Origin: Pseudomonadota bacterium | Lineage (GTDB): Bacteria; Pseudomonadota; Alphaproteobacteria; Acetobacterales; Acetobacteraceae | Assembly: GCA_021845835.1 (NCBI GenBank) | Contig: JAJZVE010000118.1 | Location: 1-10,165 of the forward strand | Reading direction: 5' to 3' | DNA length: 10,165 nucleotides | The notes under the pieces: generated by a model | Databases searched by the model: none | What the model was told of the DNA's origin: nothing | Seen by the model: the letters and a program-made list of their open reading frames with translations, nothing else | Shown here: positions 10,093-10,165 of the stretch, one piece after another | Layout: each line of letters starts with the position of its first letter | Numbering within the stretch: position 1 is the stretch's first letter | Program-made: the position numbers and the translations under genes

Positions 10093-10165
10093 ATGTCGGA
10101 GAGCGTGGCACGGGAGACGATGGAATTCGACGTGGTGATCGTGGGCGCCGGTCCGTCCGGCCTCG
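10093..10165 (+). CDS. FAD-dependent oxidoreductase, probably ETF:ubiquinone oxidoreductase (3' end outside window)
   Basis: Only the first 24 residues are visible. They begin [15 protein letters not shown] and continue into the dinucleotide-binding loop [10 protein letters not shown], the beta strand and GxGxxG turn that bind the ADP part of FAD. A short acidic lead followed by [15 protein letters not shown] closely resembles the N-terminus of electron-transfer-flavoprotein:ubiquinone oxidoreductase, the membrane enzyme passing electrons from acyl-CoA dehydrogenases via ETF to ubiquinone. The start is supported by AGGGGG six bases upstream. It is divergent from the uracil-DNA glycosylase gene, a pairing I recall from related Alphaproteobacteria but cannot verify. 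Other FAD monooxygenases or reductases share this fold, so the specific name is tentative. Confidence 0.65.
   Translation, partial: MSESVARETMEFDVVIVGAGPSGL

Noticed and set aside
10013..10111. Longer uracil-DNA glycosylase starting at 10111
   Set aside because: The 33 extra residues look non-coding and would overlap the divergent flavoprotein start and its ribosome site.
8573..10138. A 521-codon plus-strand frame opposite the slt 5' end and uracil-DNA glycosylase
   Set aside because: Pro/Arg/Ala-rich translation without domains. It runs antisense to two real genes and over the divergent promoter and flavoprotein start.

Overview
This is a GC-rich chromosomal segment with strongly G/C-biased third codon positions. 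The proteins resemble those of Alphaproteobacteria, most likely Rhodospirillales/Acetobacteraceae; that placement is recalled protein similarity, not a search. It holds nine protein genes in three transcription blocks (seven complete, one cut at each window edge), plus one clear riboswitch. I see no tRNA, rRNA, mobile element, CRISPR array, phage or toxin-antitoxin genes. Gene density and reading-frame integrity look like ordinary core genome.

Left block, plus strand (1-2590): the C-terminal part of acetyl-CoA synthetase (acs), then a small TylF-like SAM methyltransferase, then a secreted or membrane-anchored CDP-diacylglycerol pyrophosphatase (cdh) whose start overlaps the methyltransferase stop (ATGA). 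A 153-base spacer with several inverted repeats (2591-2743) separates this block from the convergent minus-strand genes.

Middle block, minus strand (transcribed 6.66 kb down to 2.74 kb): a candidate promoter, a TPP (THI-box) riboswitch, thiC (HMP-phosphate synthase of thiamine synthesis), a SirB1/transglutaminase-core-like protein with tetratricopeptide-like C-terminus, and gshB (glutathione synthetase). The 10- and 58-base gaps suggest one operon, so the riboswitch may also influence the two downstream genes.

Right block, minus strand (transcribed 10.0 kb down to 6.75 kb): a family-4-like uracil-DNA glycosylase, a Slt70-type soluble lytic transglycosylase, and moaB (molybdenum cofactor synthesis), whose start lies inside the transglycosylase gene. 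Divergent from it, at the right edge on the plus strand, begins a flavoprotein that looks like electron-transfer-flavoprotein:ubiquinone oxidoreductase.

I do not find a convincing undescribed system. The points most worth a second look are competing pairings in the thiC leader, the possible TPP control of gshB, the loss of two of four expected Fe-S cysteines in the uracil-DNA glycosylase, and the methyltransferase-cdh pair.
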